Assembly (NCBI RefSeq): GCF_900113695.1
Contig: NZ_FOQH01000005.1
Location: forward strand, 434,001 to 498,000
Length of the DNA: 64,000 nucleotides
Direction: 5' to 3'
From: Albimonas pacifica
GTDB lineage: Bacteria; Pseudomonadota; Alphaproteobacteria; Rhodobacterales; Rhodobacteraceae
Shown here: positions 27,666 to 36,161 of the stretch, piece by piece
Layout of the letters: the number at the start of each line of letters is the position of its first letter
How positions within the stretch are numbered: the stretch's first letter is position 1
Notes under the pieces: generated by a model
Seen by the model: the letters and a program-made list of their open reading frames with translations, nothing else
Databases searched by the model: none
What the model was told of the DNA's origin: nothing
Position numbers and translations under genes: made by a program

Positions 27666-28562
27666 TCACTCGGCGGCGATGCGGTCCGGCCGAGCCGTGG
27701 CGAGGCCGTGGGCGGCCAGCACGTCGCGGAACTCGGGGTGCGAGGCCGCAAGGTGCAGCTTGGCGGCGAGCATCCCGGCCTTGGACCCGCAGTCGAAGCG
27801 CGTGCCCGAGAACTCGAAGCCGGCGAGGCCGACGCGCTTGAGCCCGGTGGCGATCGAGTCGGTGAGCTGGATCTCCCCGCCCGCGCCGGGCTTCTGGGCG
27901 GCCAGGTCCTCGAAGATCGAGCTGTCGAGCACGTAGCGGCCCACCACCGCGAGGCGCGAGGGCGCATCCTCGGGTTTCGGCTTCTCGACCATGCCCTTGG
28001 CGCGGGTGAAGCGGCCGTTGCGCTCGAGCGGGTCGAGCACGCCGTAGGACTTGGTCTCGGCCTGGGCGACCTCCATGGCGGCGACGAGATGCCCGCCGGT
28101 CTCGGCATGGGCCTCGACCATCTCCTTCAGGCAGCCCGGCTCGCCCAGGATCAGGTCGTCGGGCAGGACCACGGCGAAGGCCTCCTCCTGCACGTGGTCG
28201 CGCGCCATCAGCACCGCGTGGCCCAGGCCCAGCGGCTCGGGCTGCATGACGAACTCGATCTCCTCGTGCTCGGCGGCGGCCATGCCCTTGAGCATCGCGG
28301 CGAGGTCGTCCTTGCCCCGCGCGCAGAGCGTCGCATGCAGGTCGTGGTCGTGGCGCACGTAGTCCTCGATCGCGCCCTTGGTGGGGTGCGAGACGAAGAC
28401 CATGCGGGTGAAGCCGGCCGCGCGCGCCTCGTCCATGGCGAACTGGATCAGGGGCTTGTCGATGACCGGCAGCAGCTCCTTCGGGGTCGCCTTGGTGGCG
28501 GGCAGGAAGCGGGTTCCGAGACCGGCCACGGGAAAAACGACGGTACGGATGCGCGAGGTCAT
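27666..28562 (-). CDS. galU: UTP-glucose-1-phosphate uridylyltransferase
   Basis: This 298-aa enzyme makes UDP-glucose from UTP and glucose 1-phosphate. The signature VVFPVAGLGTRFLPATKATP is at residues 8-27, followed by KELLPVIDKPLIQ and the glucose-phosphate-binding VVLPDDLILGEPG. AAGGAG lies eight bases before the ATG at 28562; the longer upstream frame is not needed. It heads the leftward block galU-glgB-gghA-glgC and shares the 668-bp divergent region with gpsA. UDP-glucose serves cell-envelope glycans and competes with GlgC for glucose 1-phosphate. Confidence 0.97.
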   Translation of the reverse strand: MTSRIRTVVFPVAGLGTRFLPATKATPKELLPVIDKPLIQFAMDEARAAGFTRMVFVSHPTKGAIEDYVRHDHDLHATLCARGKDDLAAMLKGMAAAEHEEIEFVMQPEPLGLGHAVLMARDHVQEEAFAVVLPDDLILGEPGCLKEMVEAHAETGGHLVAAMEVAQAETKSYGVLDPLERNGRFTRAKGMVEKPKPEDAPSRLAVVGRYVLDSSIFEDLAAQKPGAGGEIQLTDSIATGLKRVGLAGFEFSGTRFDCGSKAGMLAAKLHLAASHPEFRDVLAAHGLATARPDRIAAE

Positions 28563-29230
28563 CGCTGGCTCCTTGTCTGACGAGGATCGGGTACGCGGTA
28601 CGCAGGACGGCGGCGGGGGACCGGCGCCGAGGGCGCCGCTTTTCGCGGCAGGGCGGCGGCGCCCTGCGCGACGGATGCATTGGAAACGTGCGATCTTCCC
28701 ACTCGTGCGCTCATGATGCTCAGAGTTTAGCGAAAGTTCCCGCGTTTCAAGGTTTTCTTGCTGCGCCGCAGCGCGGACCGCATTCTGGGGGCGGTTCATC
28801 TCAGTATCATGACGGCGGAATTCGCCTGCGGGCCCAACTGGATGCCCGGCTCCAAAAAGATGCGACGGGATGTCCCGAATTCGTATTGCGGTCTGCATGT
28901 AGAGTTGGGCGAAAGAATGGCCGCTTTCGGGGCGCCCTTTTGGCGCCGCGGAGCGACGTCAGTATTCGCATGCGTAGTCCGAGGTCCCCGCGATTCGCTG
29001 CGGCGCCGAAGGCCAAGGTTGATCGCGCGGGGTCGCCTCGCTATATTTCGATCTGACATGCCGCGCTGCCGCAACATCGTCGAGCCGACCCTTCGCCGCC
29101 TTCGGGCGCGCCGCACCCGGTCAGCCGCGACGCCGCAGGCGCGGGACGCGGCCGGTTTTCCGCCTATGTCGTTTCCCAGACCCCAGCGACGACTCCGGCC
29201 CGCCCTCCGGACCGATTCGAGGTGACATCG
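28563..29230. other. long divergent control region between galU and gpsA
   Basis: This 668-bp stretch has no convincing gene. By eye it has more A/T runs than any coding part of the window (for example around 28725-28760 and 28850-28925). It contains a GGCGCC-CTTTT-GGCGCC inverted repeat at 28931-28947 and a small hairpin GCTGC-GCC-GCAGC near 28760. Open frames of up to 155 codons exist here on the plus strand, but they lack family resemblance and a ribosome site. It probably holds promoters for both halves of the glycogen/glucosylglycerol locus, and perhaps a decayed gene. Confidence 0.5.
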
Positions 29231-30379
29231 ATGAGCGCATTCGACATCGGCGCGTCCGACGACCGCGCCCCCGCTCCCGCCCCTTACCGCCGCATCGCCG
29301 TCGTCGGCGCCGGCTCCTGGGGCACCGCCCTGGCGATCATCGCCGCCAAGGCCGGCCGCGGCGTGACCCTCTGGGCGCGCCGCGACGACCATGCGCGCGC
29401 CCTACGCGAGGACGGCCGCAACGCGCGCTACCTGCCCGACGTGAACCTGCCGGATTCGATCCGGGTGACCTCCAACCTCGCCATCGCGGTCGAGGATGCG
29501 GACGCGATCCTGATGGTCGTGCCCTCCTCGGCGGTGCGCGAGACGGCCAAGAAGCTCGCCGAGCTGATCCCCGCCACCACGCCGGTGATCCTGGCGGCCA
29601 AGGGGATCGAGCCGGGCTCGGGCCTGCTGATGTCCGACGTCGCGGCGGAGGAGCTGCACGGCAACCCGATGGGCGCGCTCTCGGGCCCCAACTTCGCCGG
29701 CGAGGCGGCGGCGGGCCACCCCACCGCCTGCACCATCGCCTCCGACTGCGGGGAGCTCTTCGACACCGCCCCGGCCGAAACCGTGGCCGCGCGCATGGCG
29801 GTGGCGATGGGGACCGAGAGCTTCCGCCCCTACATCTCCGACGACCTGCCGGGGGTCGAGGTCGGGGGCGCCCTGAAGAACGTCATCGCCATCGCCTGCG
29901 GCATCGCCACCGGCGCGGGCTTCGGCGCGAACACCCGCGCCGCCCTGATCACCCGCGGCCTCGACGAGATGAAGCGCCTGGCCGAGCCGCTGGGCGGCCG
30001 GCGCGAGACGGTCACCGGCCTCGCCGGCGTGGGCGACCTGACGCTGACCTGCTCCTCGGAAGCCTCGCGCAACATGAGCTTCGGCCTGCAGCTGGGGCAG
30101 GGGATCAAGCGCGAGGACACGTTCGACGGCAAGCCGGTGGTGGTCGAGGGCGACCGCAACGCGCTCTCGGTCACCGATCTGGCCCGCAAGCACGGCGTGC
30201 ATCTGCCGATCTGCGAGGCGGTGCGCGGCATCCTGCACGAGGGGCACGCCGTCTCCGACGCCTTCGCCATGCTCTGGGGCCGGCCGATCGAGGGCGAGCC
30301 CCGCGCGCTGGTCGAGCTGGAGATCGGCCACCCCCACGCCCGCCGCGCCCGGTGGCACTTCGAGGAGATCCTGTCGTGA
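29231..30379 (+). CDS. gpsA: NAD(P)H-dependent glycerol-3-phosphate dehydrogenase
   Basis: This 382-aa protein reduces dihydroxyacetone phosphate to sn-glycerol 3-phosphate. The Rossmann motif IAVVGAGSWGTALAII is at about residues 24-39, with LAAKGIEPGSG, LSGPNFAGE and the substrate-domain lysine in GGALKNVIAIACGI. It has about 20 extra N-terminal residues and a somewhat long C-terminus relative to E. coli GpsA. GAGGTGA lies six bases before the ATG at 29231. Its stop overlaps the GTG of the HAD phosphatase gene by four bases, and ggpS follows. This context indicates that the glycerol 3-phosphate is meant for glucosylglycerol-phosphate synthesis as well as lipids. Confidence 0.96.
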   Translation: MSAFDIGASDDRAPAPAPYRRIAVVGAGSWGTALAIIAAKAGRGVTLWARRDDHARALREDGRNARYLPDVNLPDSIRVTSNLAIAVEDADAILMVVPSSAVRETAKKLAELIPATTPVILAAKGIEPGSGLLMSDVAAEELHGNPMGALSGPNFAGEAAAGHPTACTIASDCGELFDTAPAETVAARMAVAMGTESFRPYISDDLPGVEVGGALKNVIAIACGIATGAGFGANTRAALITRGLDEMKRLAEPLGGRRETVTGLAGVGDLTLTCSSEASRNMSFGLQLGQGIKREDTFDGKPVVVEGDRNALSVTDLARKHGVHLPICEAVRGILHEGHAVSDAFAMLWGRPIEGEPRALVELEIGHPHARRARWHFEEILS

Positions 30380-31272
30380 GCGGCGAGAACCTGCAGAAGA
30401 AATCCGACACGCCCCTGACCGACGAAGCGCTGCCAGAGGTGAAGACGCTGAACCCGCCCGAGGGCTCGCCCTCGGCCGAGCACCGCGACTTCGCCGCCCG
30501 CCGCTTCGTGCTGGCGACGGACCTCGACGGCACCTTCCTGGGCGGATCCGAAGCGGACCGCCGCGCGCTCTACGAATGGATCGACGCCAACCGCGACGAG
30601 GTGGGGCTGATCTTCGTCACCGGCCGCGACCCCGAGTTCCTCGAGGAGCTGTGCCGCGGCCCGGTGCCCTGGCCCGACTACGTGGTCGGCGACGTGGGCA
30701 CCACGATCGCCCGCATGGAATTCTCCGACGACGAACCCGGGCAGGGCCGGGTGAAGCCGATCGAGGCGCTGGAGGAGCAGATCGCAGCGATCTGGGACGA
30801 CGCGGGGCCCAGGGTGCGCGAGGCGCTGGACGGGCATCCGGGGCTGACGCTGCAGCCCACGCCGTTCCGCTACCGCGTCTCCTACGACTACGATCCCGAG
30901 ACCTTCGACCCCTCGGCCATCGAGATCGTCAGGGAGATCGGCCACGACCCGCTGATCTCGGCCGACATCTTCTTCGACGTGCTGCCGCGGGGCGTCTCCA
31001 AGGGGCCCTCGCTGCTGCGCCTGCTCGCCTTCCTGGGCGTGCCGGAGCACAAGACCCTGGCGGCGGGCGACACGCTCAACGATCTCTCCATGCTCGACAT
31101 GGACGTGCCGGCGGTGGCGGTTGGCAATTCCGAGCCCGGGCTCGTGCAGCGCCTGCGCGACCGCGACACGCTGCACCGGGCGCAGGCCCATGGCGCGGGC
31201 GGCATCCTCGAGGCGATCGCGGCCCTGGGGCTGCATCCCTCGCCGCCCTCGCCCCGCAAGACGGCCGCATGA
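30376..31272 (+). CDS. HAD-IIB sugar-phosphatase, probable glucosylglycerol-3-phosphatase
   Basis: This 298-aa HAD phosphatase starts at a GTG overlapping the gpsA stop. Motif I is TDLDGTFLGG near residue 49, motif II is IFVTGRDPEF, motif III is RGVSKGPSLL, and motif IV is GDTLNDLSML. The cap type is IIB, as in sucrose- and trehalose-phosphate phosphatases. The position directly before ggpS suggests that it removes phosphate from glucosylglycerol 3-phosphate. Some proteobacteria carry a HAD domain fused to GgpS, and this could be the unfused equivalent, unlike the longer cyanobacterial GgpP. Substrate is inferred from position only. The first 35 residues are unstructured and polar. Confidence 0.8.
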   Translation: MSGENLQKKSDTPLTDEALPEVKTLNPPEGSPSAEHRDFAARRFVLATDLDGTFLGGSEADRRALYEWIDANRDEVGLIFVTGRDPEFLEELCRGPVPWPDYVVGDVGTTIARMEFSDDEPGQGRVKPIEALEEQIAAIWDDAGPRVREALDGHPGLTLQPTPFRYRVSYDYDPETFDPSAIEIVREIGHDPLISADIFFDVLPRGVSKGPSLLRLLAFLGVPEHKTLAAGDTLNDLSMLDMDVPAVAVGNSEPGLVQRLRDRDTLHRAQAHGAGGILEAIAALGLHPSPPSPRKTAA

Positions 31273-31324
31273 GCCGCGACGACCGCGCCTCGGCGCCCCC
31301 CCATACCGACCGGGAGTATTTCTG

Positions 31325-32833
31325 ATGTCCTCCGATCTCGTGATCGTCTACCACCGCCAACCCTACGAGGAGGTCGTGGTCGACGGGGTGGTCGAGCGAC
31401 GCGCGAACAAGAGCCCCAACGGCATCGTCCCCACCCTGAAAAGCTTCTTCGGCCGCGTCGGCAAGGGCGCCTGGGTGGCCTGGAAGCTGGCCGAGGATCC
31501 GGCCAATCCCGACTTCGAGCCGGTGGTCGAGATCACCGACAACTTCGGGACCTACAACGTCTCTCGCCTGCCGCTGCGCGAGGACCAGGTCAGCTCGTTC
31601 TACCACGTGACCTCGAAGGAGGCCTTCTGGCCGATCCTCCATTCCTTCAAGGACAAGTACAATTACGACCCGGTCGACTGGCCCACGTTCCGCGAAGTGA
31701 ACTGGGCCTTCGCCGAGGCGGCCGCCAACGAGGCGGCGCCGGGCGCGGTGGTCTGGGTGCACGACTACAACCTGTGGCTGGTGCCGGCCTACCTGCGCAC
31801 CCTGCGCCCGGACGTGAAGATCGCCTTCTTCCACCACACGCCGTTCCCCTCGGCCGACATGTTCAACGTGCTGCCCTGGCGCGCGGAAATCGTGCAGTCG
31901 CTGCTCGCCTGCGACATCGTCGGCTTCCACATCCCGCGCTATGCGCAGAACTTCATCCACGTCGCCCGCTCGCTCTTCGACATCGAGGGCGTGGACGAGG
32001 AGAAGTCGAACCCCGACTTCGTCCCCGCCGGCGGCATGGCCCTGCAGGAGCGGATCACGCCGACCTACCTCAACCACGAGGGCCGCAAGATCGCCATCGG
32101 CGCCTTCCCCGTCGGGGTCGACGTCGAGTTCATCCAGGAAAGGGCCCGCTCGCCCGAGACCGCCGTCTCGCGCTACCGCATCCGCGAGGGGCTGGGCGAA
32201 GACTGCAAGCTGATCGTCTCGGTCAGCCGCACCGACTACACCAAGGGCAACATCGAGCAGCTGCAGGCCTTCGAGCGGCTGCTGGAGCGGCGTCCGGAGC
32301 TGCGCGGCAAGGTGCGGCTGATGCATGTGTCGGTCTCGGCCAACCGCAACATGACCGCCTACGAGACGGTGCAGAACGAGATCGAGGCGATCACCGGCCG
32401 CATCAACGGCCGCTTCGGCAGCTTCGAGTGGCAGCCGGTCAGCCTGATCGGCAACGCGATCCCCTTCGAGGAGCTGATCGCCTACTACCAGGCCGCCGAC
32501 GTGTGCTGGATCACGCCGCTGGCCGACGGGCTGAACCTGGTGGCCGAGGAGTTCTGCGCGGCGCGCACCGACGGCGACGGGGTGCTGGTGCTCTCGGAAT
32601 TCGCGGGCGTGGCGGTGGCGCTGTCGGACGCGGTGATCACCAACCCGTTCTCGCACCGGGCGATGGACTCGGCCATCGACCAGGCGCTCGACATGCAGGA
32701 GGAGGAGCGGCGCGCGCGGATGCTCCAGCTCCGCCGCAAGGTCGCGAAATACGACATCAAGGCCTGGGCGGGCGAGCAGCAGCGGCTGTTCGACATGGTC
32801 TCGGACGGGGCGGACCAGACCGAGCCGGCCTGA
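31325..32833 (+). CDS. ggpS: glucosylglycerol-phosphate synthase
   Basis: This 502-aa GT20 enzyme transfers glucose from ADP-glucose to glycerol 3-phosphate. It matches GgpS, not trehalose-6-phosphate synthase. The N-terminus is LVIVYHRQPYEE and SPNGIVPTLKSFF instead of the OtsA glycine-rich loop. HHTPFPS and FHIPRYAQNF replace OtsA HIPFPS and FQTEND. WVHDYNLWLVPAYLR, HVTSKEAFWPILHSF and LADGLNLVAEEF are all present. ATG at 31325 follows GGGAG at 13 bases. It is 52 bp after the HAD phosphatase gene and is followed by a clear terminator. Product glucosylglycerol is an osmolyte; regulation by salt is known for the family but not visible here. Confidence 0.93.
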   Translation: MSSDLVIVYHRQPYEEVVVDGVVERRANKSPNGIVPTLKSFFGRVGKGAWVAWKLAEDPANPDFEPVVEITDNFGTYNVSRLPLREDQVSSFYHVTSKEAFWPILHSFKDKYNYDPVDWPTFREVNWAFAEAAANEAAPGAVVWVHDYNLWLVPAYLRTLRPDVKIAFFHHTPFPSADMFNVLPWRAEIVQSLLACDIVGFHIPRYAQNFIHVARSLFDIEGVDEEKSNPDFVPAGGMALQERITPTYLNHEGRKIAIGAFPVGVDVEFIQERARSPETAVSRYRIREGLGEDCKLIVSVSRTDYTKGNIEQLQAFERLLERRPELRGKVRLMHVSVSANRNMTAYETVQNEIEAITGRINGRFGSFEWQPVSLIGNAIPFEELIAYYQAADVCWITPLADGLNLVAEEFCAARTDGDGVLVLSEFAGVAVALSDAVITNPFSHRAMDSAIDQALDMQEEERRARMLQLRRKVAKYDIKAWAGEQQRLFDMVSDGADQTEPA

Positions 32834-32859
32834 CGCCTGCGCGGCCGCCGACCGTCGAG

Positions 32860-32894
32860 ACGCCCCGGGCCGGTCCCGGGGCGTTTTCGTTTCG
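32860..32894 (+). terminator. rho-independent terminator after ggpS
   Basis: A 9-bp stem, CGCCCCGGG / CCCGGGGCG, with loop CCGGT is followed directly by TTTTCGTTT. This is the clearest intrinsic terminator in the window and closes the gpsA-HAD-ggpS operon. Confidence 0.85.
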
Positions 32895-33266
32895 CCGGCT
32901 GGCGCCGGCGACCCGGGGGCCGCGCGTCGCGGTCCCGCCCGCGGCGGGCCGCCCGCCCGCGCGGCCGGTCCGGCGTGGGGCCGTGGGGCGGCCGGGGCCT
33001 GGGGCGCGCGGGGCCGGAGGGTCGGGGCCGGTTGCGCGGGGCGGGCCGGAGCCCCGGGGCGCGCGGTCGGGCAGGGCCGGGGAGGGGCTGCGCCGGGGGC
33101 GGGCCCGCGCGGACGCCCGCTCTCCTCCCGCCCGCCCATACCGGCGCGCCGGCGCCGGCGGCGGCGCGGACCGGCGGCGGCGGACACGGGAGAAGGCGCA
33201 GAGGGCGTTTCCCTTGGCGCGGCGCTCGGCTAGACCTTCGCCCAAGAAACGCGAGGGAGAGCCGGG
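32895..33266. other. GC-rich intergenic stretch before MFS gene
   Basis: The 372 bp after the ggpS terminator are very GC-rich with short G and C runs. I see no gene, repeat or operator. The last 40 bases include GAGGGAGAG, the ribosome site of the MFS gene. Confidence 0.4.
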
Positions 33267-34469
33267 ATGGACGACGACAGCCGCGCCTGGCGGCGCAGCC
33301 TGCTGACGGCGCTGGGGCTGTCGGCGGCCTCGGCCATCGCGCTGGGCTTCTCGCGCTTCGCCTATTCGCTGCTGCTGCCGGCGATGCAGGACGACCTGGG
33401 GCTGAGCTACGTCGAGGCGGGCGCGCTGAACACCTTCAACGCGGTGGGCTACCTGGCCGGCGCCTTCGGCGCGGCCTGGGCCGCGCGGCGCTGGGGGCCG
33501 GGGCGGCCCTTCGCGGCGGCGGTCGCGCTGAGCGCGCTGACGCTGGCGGCCACCGCGCTGCCCACGGGGCTCGACGCGCTCTCGGCCCTGCGCGCGCTCG
33601 GCGGCTTCTTCGGGGCCTTCGCCTACATCCTCGGCGCGGCGCTGGCGGGAGGCGCCGCGCCCGGCGCCTCGCCCGAGCGGCGGGGCGTGCTGGTGGGCGT
33701 CTACTCGGCCGGGCCCGCGGCGGGGATCGTGCTCTCGGGCCTCGCGGCGCCGGCCGCGGCCGGGCTCGACGAGAGCGGCTGGCGCGCGGGCTGGCTGGCG
33801 CTGGCGGCGCTGGCGGCGCTGGGGACCGCGGCCGCGCTGCCGGCGGCGCGGGCGGCGACGCCGCCGGGCGCGCCGCGCAGCGGCGGCCGGCTGAGCCGGG
33901 CGGATGCGCTGCACATCCTGCCCACCACGATCGCCTACACCTGCTTCGGGGCGGGCTACGCCGGCTGGACCACCTTCGTGATCGCCATGCTCAAGGCCCA
34001 GGGCGGGTCGGAGACGCTGGCCTCGAGCTTCTGGATCGTGATGGGCGGCGTGGGGGTGTTCTCCTCGGTGCTCTGGGGGCGGACGCTGGGGCGGCTGCCC
34101 TCGAACCGCGGGCCGGCGCTGGCCTATGCGGCGACGCTGGTGGGGGCGATGCCGGCGCTGATCTGGCCGGGGCCGGTGGGCGCCTACGCCTCGGCCGTGC
34201 TCTACGGGGGCAGCGTGATGGCGGGGCCGAGCTCCATCGCCATCATCGCCCAGCGGCACCTGGGCTCGGGCGCCATCGCCGCCGCCGTCGCCGCGATGAC
34301 CGTCTGCTTCGCGGTCGGGCAGTCGGCGGGACCGATCCTGTCGGGCTGGATCTCGGACGCCACCGGCGACGTCTCGGCAGGGTTGTGGAGCGCGCCGGTC
34401 CTGCTGGCGGGCGCGGCCGTCGCCTCGCTGTTCCAGAAGCCGCCGCGGCAGGCGCGGCGGCACGGCTGA
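33267..34469 (+). CDS. MFS transporter, YbfB/YjiJ type
   Basis: This 400-aa membrane protein has about 12 hydrophobic segments in the major-facilitator pattern. The N-terminus, ALGFSRFAYSLLLPAMQDDLG followed by VGYLAGAFGAAWAARR, is characteristic of the YbfB/YjiJ group. GGGAGAG is well placed before the ATG. Substrate is unknown for the group. It lies between the ggpS operon and glgA on the same strand, behind a terminator and a 433-bp gap. Any role in sugar or osmolyte efflux is therefore only a positional guess. Confidence 0.85.
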   Translation: MDDDSRAWRRSLLTALGLSAASAIALGFSRFAYSLLLPAMQDDLGLSYVEAGALNTFNAVGYLAGAFGAAWAARRWGPGRPFAAAVALSALTLAATALPTGLDALSALRALGGFFGAFAYILGAALAGGAAPGASPERRGVLVGVYSAGPAAGIVLSGLAAPAAAGLDESGWRAGWLALAALAALGTAAALPAARAATPPGAPRSGGRLSRADALHILPTTIAYTCFGAGYAGWTTFVIAMLKAQGGSETLASSFWIVMGGVGVFSSVLWGRTLGRLPSNRGPALAYAATLVGAMPALIWPGPVGAYASAVLYGGSVMAGPSSIAIIAQRHLGSGAIAAAVAAMTVCFAVGQSAGPILSGWISDATGDVSAGLWSAPVLLAGAAVASLFQKPPRQARRHG

Positions 34470-34510
34470 CGGGCGGGGCGGCGACCCCGGGGCGCCGCTT
34501 CCCGCAGGGG

Positions 34511-34531
34511 TCGCCACGTCAGCCGTGGCGA
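34511..34531. terminator. small hairpin after MFS gene
   Basis: An 8-bp perfect stem, TCGCCACG / CGTGGCGA, with loop TCAGC lies 42 bp after the MFS stop. It is a possible terminator in the 261-bp gap before glgA; the remainder of the gap contains the more AT-rich glgA promoter region (GTCAACCTGTCGTCAACC). Confidence 0.45.
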
Positions 34532-34730
34532 GATCGCCGGCGCGCGCCATCTCAGGCACGAGAGCGGCCCGGCCGCGCCGCCGCCGCCGCGCCGTCAACC
34601 TGTCGTCAACCTTGTCGCGCCCATGTCGAGAGGCCGCGGGCGCTGCGGCCTCCCGTTCATTGCCCGCCGGTCCGGGGGCGTGCATCCTGACCCCGGCCCA
34701 TCCCGTCGCAGCCTCTCCGGAGCCGCCCTC

Positions 34731-36161
34731 TTGCAGATCCTCTCCGTCGTCTCGGAATGCGCGCCCCTGGTGAAGACCGGCGGCCTCGCGGACGTGGCCG
34801 GCGCGCTGCCGGGCGCGCTGGCGCCGCTCGGCGTGCGGATGCGCACCCTGCTGCCGGCCTATCCGGGCCTGGCCGAGCGGCTGGAGGGCGCGCGCGCCCA
34901 CGCCTGGTCGACCCCCTTCGGCGCGGTCCGCCTGCTGGAGGGCGAGGCCGAGGGGCTGGACCTGATCCTGGCGCAGTCGCCCCTCTACGACCGCGCGGGC
35001 GGCCCCTACACCGGGCCCGACCGGCGCGACTGGCCCGACAACCACCTGCGCTTCGGCCTGCTGTCCTGGCTGGGCGCAGGGGTGGCGGCCTGGGGGCTCG
35101 ACGGCTGGCGGGCGGACGCGGTGCACGCCCACGACTGGCAGGCGGGCCTGGTCCCCACCTACCTGCGCCTGATCGGCCCCGAGGCGCCGCGCGCCGTGAT
35201 CACCATCCACAACGTCGCCTTTCAGGGCATGTTCGGGGCCGAGACGCTGCCGGCCCTCTCCCTGCCGCAGGCGATGTTCTCGCCCGAGCATGTGGAGTTC
35301 CACGGGCGGGTCAGCTTCCTCAAGGGCGGCCTCGCCCATGCCGAGCGCATCACCACCGTCTCGCCGACCTATGCGCGCGAGCTGCTGACGCCGTCCTTCG
35401 GCTGGGGCCTCGACGGGCTGCTGCGCCACAGGGCCTCGGACCTCGAAGGGATCCTCAACGGCATCGACACGACCGTCTGGGACCCGGCGACGGACCGGGC
35501 GCTCGCCGTCAACTACGACCGCCCCCGCCTCAAGGCCCCGAACCGCGAGGCGGTCTGCGCCCGCTTCGGGATCGAGCCCGCGCCGGGCGCGCCCTTGTTC
35601 TGCGTCGTCTCGCGCATGACCCGCCAGAAGGGCCTGGACCTGCTGATCGAGGCGCTGCCGGCGCTGCTCGAGGAGGGGGCGGCGCTGGCCGTCATCGGCT
35701 CGGGGGACGAGGACCTGGAGCAGGCCTTCCTCGCCGCCGCCGCCGCCCATCCCGACCGCATCGGCGTCGAGATCGGCTATGACGAACCCGCCTCGCATCT
35801 CCTGCAGGCGGGCGCCGACGCGATCCTGATCCCGTCGCGGTTCGAGCCCTGCGGCCTGACCCAGCTGATCGGTCTGCGCTACGGCACCGCCCCGGTGGCG
35901 GCGCGCACCGGCGGGCTCGCCGACACCATCGTCGACGCCAACGCCGCCGCCCTGCGCTCGGGGGCCGCGACCGGCTTCCTGCATGCGCCCGACGACGTGG
36001 CCGACCTCGCCCAAGCCATCCGGAGGACCTGCGACGTGCATCGCGACGCCAAGGCCTGGTCGAAGCTGACCCGCAAGGCCATGTCCCACCCCGTCGGCTG
36101 GGACGAGAGCGCCCAGGCCTACGCCGCCCTCTACCGCCGCATCGCGCCGGCGGCCGCATGA
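34731..36161 (+). CDS. glgA: glycogen synthase (ADP-glucose type)
   Basis: This 476-aa GT5 enzyme elongates glycogen from ADP-glucose. The donor-site motif PLVKTGGLADVAGALPGAL appears near residue 13. VHAHDWQAGLVPTYLR, IHNVAFQGMFG and the C-terminal RFEPCGLTQLIGLRYG follow. A TTG start at 34731 is preferred: it gives the normal N-terminus LQILSVVSECAPLVK, the standard length, and GGAG eight bases upstream. The ATG at 34623 would add 36 atypical residues. The stop overlaps the glgX-malQ ATG (ATGA), so translation is probably coupled. This gene starts the glgA-glgX/malQ-glgP run. Confidence 0.95.
   Translation: MQILSVVSECAPLVKTGGLADVAGALPGALAPLGVRMRTLLPAYPGLAERLEGARAHAWSTPFGAVRLLEGEAEGLDLILAQSPLYDRAGGPYTGPDRRDWPDNHLRFGLLSWLGAGVAAWGLDGWRADAVHAHDWQAGLVPTYLRLIGPEAPRAVITIHNVAFQGMFGAETLPALSLPQAMFSPEHVEFHGRVSFLKGGLAHAERITTVSPTYARELLTPSFGWGLDGLLRHRASDLEGILNGIDTTVWDPATDRALAVNYDRPRLKAPNREAVCARFGIEPAPGAPLFCVVSRMTRQKGLDLLIEALPALLEEGAALAVIGSGDEDLEQAFLAAAAAHPDRIGVEIGYDEPASHLLQAGADAILIPSRFEPCGLTQLIGLRYGTAPVAARTGGLADTIVDANAAALRSGAATGFLHAPDDVADLAQAIRRTCDVHRDAKAWSKLTRKAMSHPVGWDESAQAYAALYRRIAPAAA

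Noticed and set aside
28758-29225. 155-codon open frame in the galU-gpsA gap as a real gene
   Set aside because: Arg-rich composition, no ribosome site, no recognisable domain and overlapping frames of similar quality. It may be a remnant at most.
31325-32833. trehalose-6-phosphate synthase (otsA) as the identity of the GT20 gene
   Set aside because: The N-terminal loop and the HHTPFPS and FHIPRY segments fit GgpS and not OtsA, and the gpsA and GghA-like neighbours make sense only for glucosylglycerol.
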